A stretch of 64,000 nucleotides of DNA from Chryseobacterium ureilyticum (GTDB taxonomy: Bacteria; Bacteroidota; Bacteroidia; Flavobacteriales; Weeksellaceae), in NCBI RefSeq assembly GCF_900156735.1, contig NZ_FTOL01000014.1:1-64000 (forward strand). The letters are read 5' to 3'. Both the position numbers and the translations under genes were made by a program. The stretch's first letter is position 1; each line of letters begins with the position of its first letter. This document shows positions 62,509 through 64,000 of this stretch, piece after piece. Below the pieces are notes generated by a model. The model did no database searches, was not told the origin of the DNA, and saw only the letters and a program-made list of their open reading frames with translations.

Positions 62509-62531
62509 AAACCCCGATTATAACGGGGTTT
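62509..62531. terminator. Terminator after the metalloprotease gene
   Basis: AAACCCCG (62509-62516) and CGGGGTTT (62524-62531) form an 8-bp stem around ATTATAA, 29 bp past the protease stop on the minus strand. Confidence 0.75.
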
Positions 62532-62559
62532 CATATATATTAATCTGGAAATATTTTCA

Positions 62560-63813
62560 TTATTTTTTTATAAACTTCATAGATTTGACAAAGTCTTTAC
62601 CGTTATAAGTTCTTACATAATAGACTCCATTGGCAAAATCTTTTACATCAATTCTATCCGTTTCGTTTTTAATGACAGTTTTTTTGATCAATCTTCCTTC
62701 TGCATTGAAAATTTCAACCTCATCAATAGGAGTAAGAGGAGAAGCTATAGAAATATACTGAGTAGTAGGATTAGGAAAAAGATTAATAGAATTTGTTTTT
62801 TCTACCTCATTTACAGATAAAAAAGCACATGAATTGGAATTAAGCAGACTTGCTCGTGGTCCCCCCAATGCATTTTGAGCAATTGTTTTCTGATCGTTAG
62901 TAAACATAGCCATGGCAGCATCATTTACATAATCCATATAATTCATAAACATGGCACCTACAGCAGTGGGTGTACAGATATAGTTTGGATCATTATTAGG
63001 AAAGACAGGAGTATTAAAATAAGGTTGCATTGTAGCTGGAGTATCTGGACAGCCATCATCATTGATCGCAGTTCCACATTGTGTAGGGTTATTACTCTGT
63101 CCCCAGATATGATTAAGCCCGAAATAATGTCCTATTTCATGCGTTGCTGTTCTTCCCTTATTATATGGAGCCTGAACAGTTCCGGTCGTACCAAATGCAC
63201 GATAGGTGATACACAGACCATCGTCAGGATACCCCGCAGCTTCAGGAGGATATGCCCAACCTAATAACCTTTGATCTATAAATGCTCCTACCCAAATATT
63301 CAGATATTTTGTAGTATCCCATGCATTATCTCCCCCAACATTTCCATTATAATAATCATCATCAAAATTAAAGGATGAAGAAACAGATTTCCTTATCACT
63401 CCAGATGTTACATTACCTAAAGGATCTTTGGTAGCAAGGCAAAATGCAATTTCCATATCAGATGCCACTCCCTGAAATGCAGGTGGAACCACTGTACTAA
63501 AGTCAGAATTTGTTTTTCTGAAATCATTGTTAAGAACCGTCAATTGAGATTGTATCTGAGCATCTGAAATATTCTGTGAAGCGTCTTTGTAAAGAATATG
63601 AACAACTACAGGAATAGTGACTACCGTTTTTTTTGAAGCTGAATTAGTTTTTTTTTGCGTTAAAAAACTATTTAGATCCTTTGCTACTAATCTTGTTTCA
63701 GGGTTTTTCTTATAGAATTGTTCTAATTTTTCATAGGTTCCACACCCTCTGTTTTGTGCATTTACACTTGAAGCAAAGATAAATCCTGCCATAAATAATA
63801 GATTCTTTTTCAT
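62560..63813 (-). CDS. Secreted M43-type metalloprotease with T9SS sorting domain
   Basis: The 417-residue protein has a signal peptide (1-19, ending VNAQ), a pro-region, and a zinc metalloprotease domain with HEIGHYFGLNH (His225, Glu226, His229, His235) and the Met-turn MNYMDY (Met293), the pappalysin/cytophagalysin (M43) pattern. The last ~80 residues (FPNPTTQYISI, GVYYVRTYNGKDFVKSMKFIKK, in pieces) are a type A T9SS sorting signal, which directs cargo to the cell surface or medium. It is probably an exported protease for nutrient or matrix degradation. Confidence 0.92.
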   Translation of the reverse strand: MKKNLLFMAGFIFASSVNAQNRGCGTYEKLEQFYKKNPETRLVAKDLNSFLTQKKTNSASKKTVVTIPVVVHILYKDASQNISDAQIQSQLTVLNNDFRKTNSDFSTVVPPAFQGVASDMEIAFCLATKDPLGNVTSGVIRKSVSSSFNFDDDYYNGNVGGDNAWDTTKYLNIWVGAFIDQRLLGWAYPPEAAGYPDDGLCITYRAFGTTGTVQAPYNKGRTATHEIGHYFGLNHIWGQSNNPTQCGTAINDDGCPDTPATMQPYFNTPVFPNNDPNYICTPTAVGAMFMNYMDYVNDAAMAMFTNDQKTIAQNALGGPRASLLNSNSCAFLSVNEVEKTNSINLFPNPTTQYISIASPLTPIDEVEIFNAEGRLIKKTVIKNETDRIDVKDFANGVYYVRTYNGKDFVKSMKFIKK

Positions 63814-63826
63814 TTTGTTTTTTTAA

Positions 63827-63857
63827 CAAATGTAGAATCTAATCACATACGACACAA
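63827..63857 (-). promoter_or_regulatory. Promoter of the metalloprotease gene
   Basis: On the minus strand TTG (plus 63855-63857) precedes TACATTTG (63827-63834) with a 20-nt spacer, matching the Bacteroidota consensus, 14 bp before the ATG. Confidence 0.65.
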
Positions 63858-64000
63858 CAACCCACAATATAAAAAGAAAACAATCCTTAACTTAATAATA
63901 AAAACAGAAATTAATTATCAAAAACAACCAATTTAACTTAATTAAATTAAGGATTTACGATGTAAAATCTAAGATATTATCTTATTTCTAGAATAAATAA

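Noticed and set aside
62407..62559. CIRCE/HrcA operator before dnaK
   Set aside because: No TTAGCACTC-type inverted repeat is present, so heat-shock control by HrcA is not supported.
1..64000. tRNA/rRNA genes, CRISPR arrays, insertion sequences, integrases or phage genes
   Set aside because: Reading both strands I found no cloverleaf, spaced repeat array or transposase/integrase motif. Short RNA genes could still be missed without a covariance search.

Overview
The window looks like a chromosomal segment of a Chryseobacterium-type flavobacterium (Bacteroidota, Weeksellaceae). This rests on the AT-rich sequence, short or absent Shine-Dalgarno sites, promoters of the Bacteroidota type (TTG, about 19 nt, TAnnTTTG), GldB/GldC, a PafA alkaline phosphatase closely matching the Elizabethkingia enzyme, SusC/SusD and TonB receptors, a type IX secretion (T9SS) C-terminal signal, and a Bacteroidota-type succinate dehydrogenase. 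The genus is an inference. I saw no rRNA, tRNA, CRISPR array, transposase, integrase or prophage.

Layout. 0.2-1.2 kb (minus): a barstar-like inhibitor downstream of a membrane-anchored barnase-like ribonuclease. 1.3-4.3 kb (minus): an LRR/EF-hand secreted protein, three GNAT acetyltransferases (two a tandem duplicate) and nadE, tightly packed. 4.4-5.7 kb (plus): gldB-gldC. 5.8-10.9 kb (plus): a trans-sulfuration enzyme, GNAT, DinB-like protein, a 223-bp inverted-repeat element, tsaC, an NTF2-like protein and cca. 11.1-14.2 kb (minus): a cobalamin-riboswitch operon with promoter, riboswitch, BtuB-like receptor and BtuG-like propeller lipoprotein. 14.3-16.0 kb: pafA. 16.1-20.7 kb (plus): small accessory genes, including a double-glycine-leader peptide with eight cysteines. 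20.8-24.6 kb (minus): mdh, then a bacteriophytochrome kinase with its heme oxygenase. 25-26 kb: a secreted Ntn hydrolase. 26.3-32.3 kb (plus): porin, DASS dicarboxylate transporter and sdhCAB. 32.4-34.5 kb (minus): a membrane protein and a nucleoid-associated protein.

35-42 kb (plus): ECF sigma factor, FecR anti-sigma, SusC, SusD and a glycerophosphodiester phosphodiesterase, a complete regulated uptake locus. 42.3-43.5 kb: two successive copies of a 'tiny membrane protein plus small helical protein' pair, the best candidate here for something undescribed. 43.6-48.4 kb: lipoproteins, a SUKH-like protein, an ankyrin protein and three small membrane proteins. 48.6-55.7 kb: two converging operons that look like iron or siderophore uptake (PepSY membrane protein plus TonB receptor, facing DUF4374 lipoprotein plus TonB receptor). 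Both have nearly the same 21-bp Fur-like palindrome at their promoters. 56-64 kb: small lipoproteins, an AHSA1-like protein, a DUF3291 gene divergent from an HxlR regulator, dnaK, and an M43-type metalloprotease with a T9SS sorting domain.

The main functional themes are nutrient import across the outer membrane (B12, iron, C4-dicarboxylates, phospholipid head groups), red/far-red light sensing, and several small secreted or membrane systems possibly involved in competition (barnase/barstar, GG-leader peptide, SUKH-like protein).
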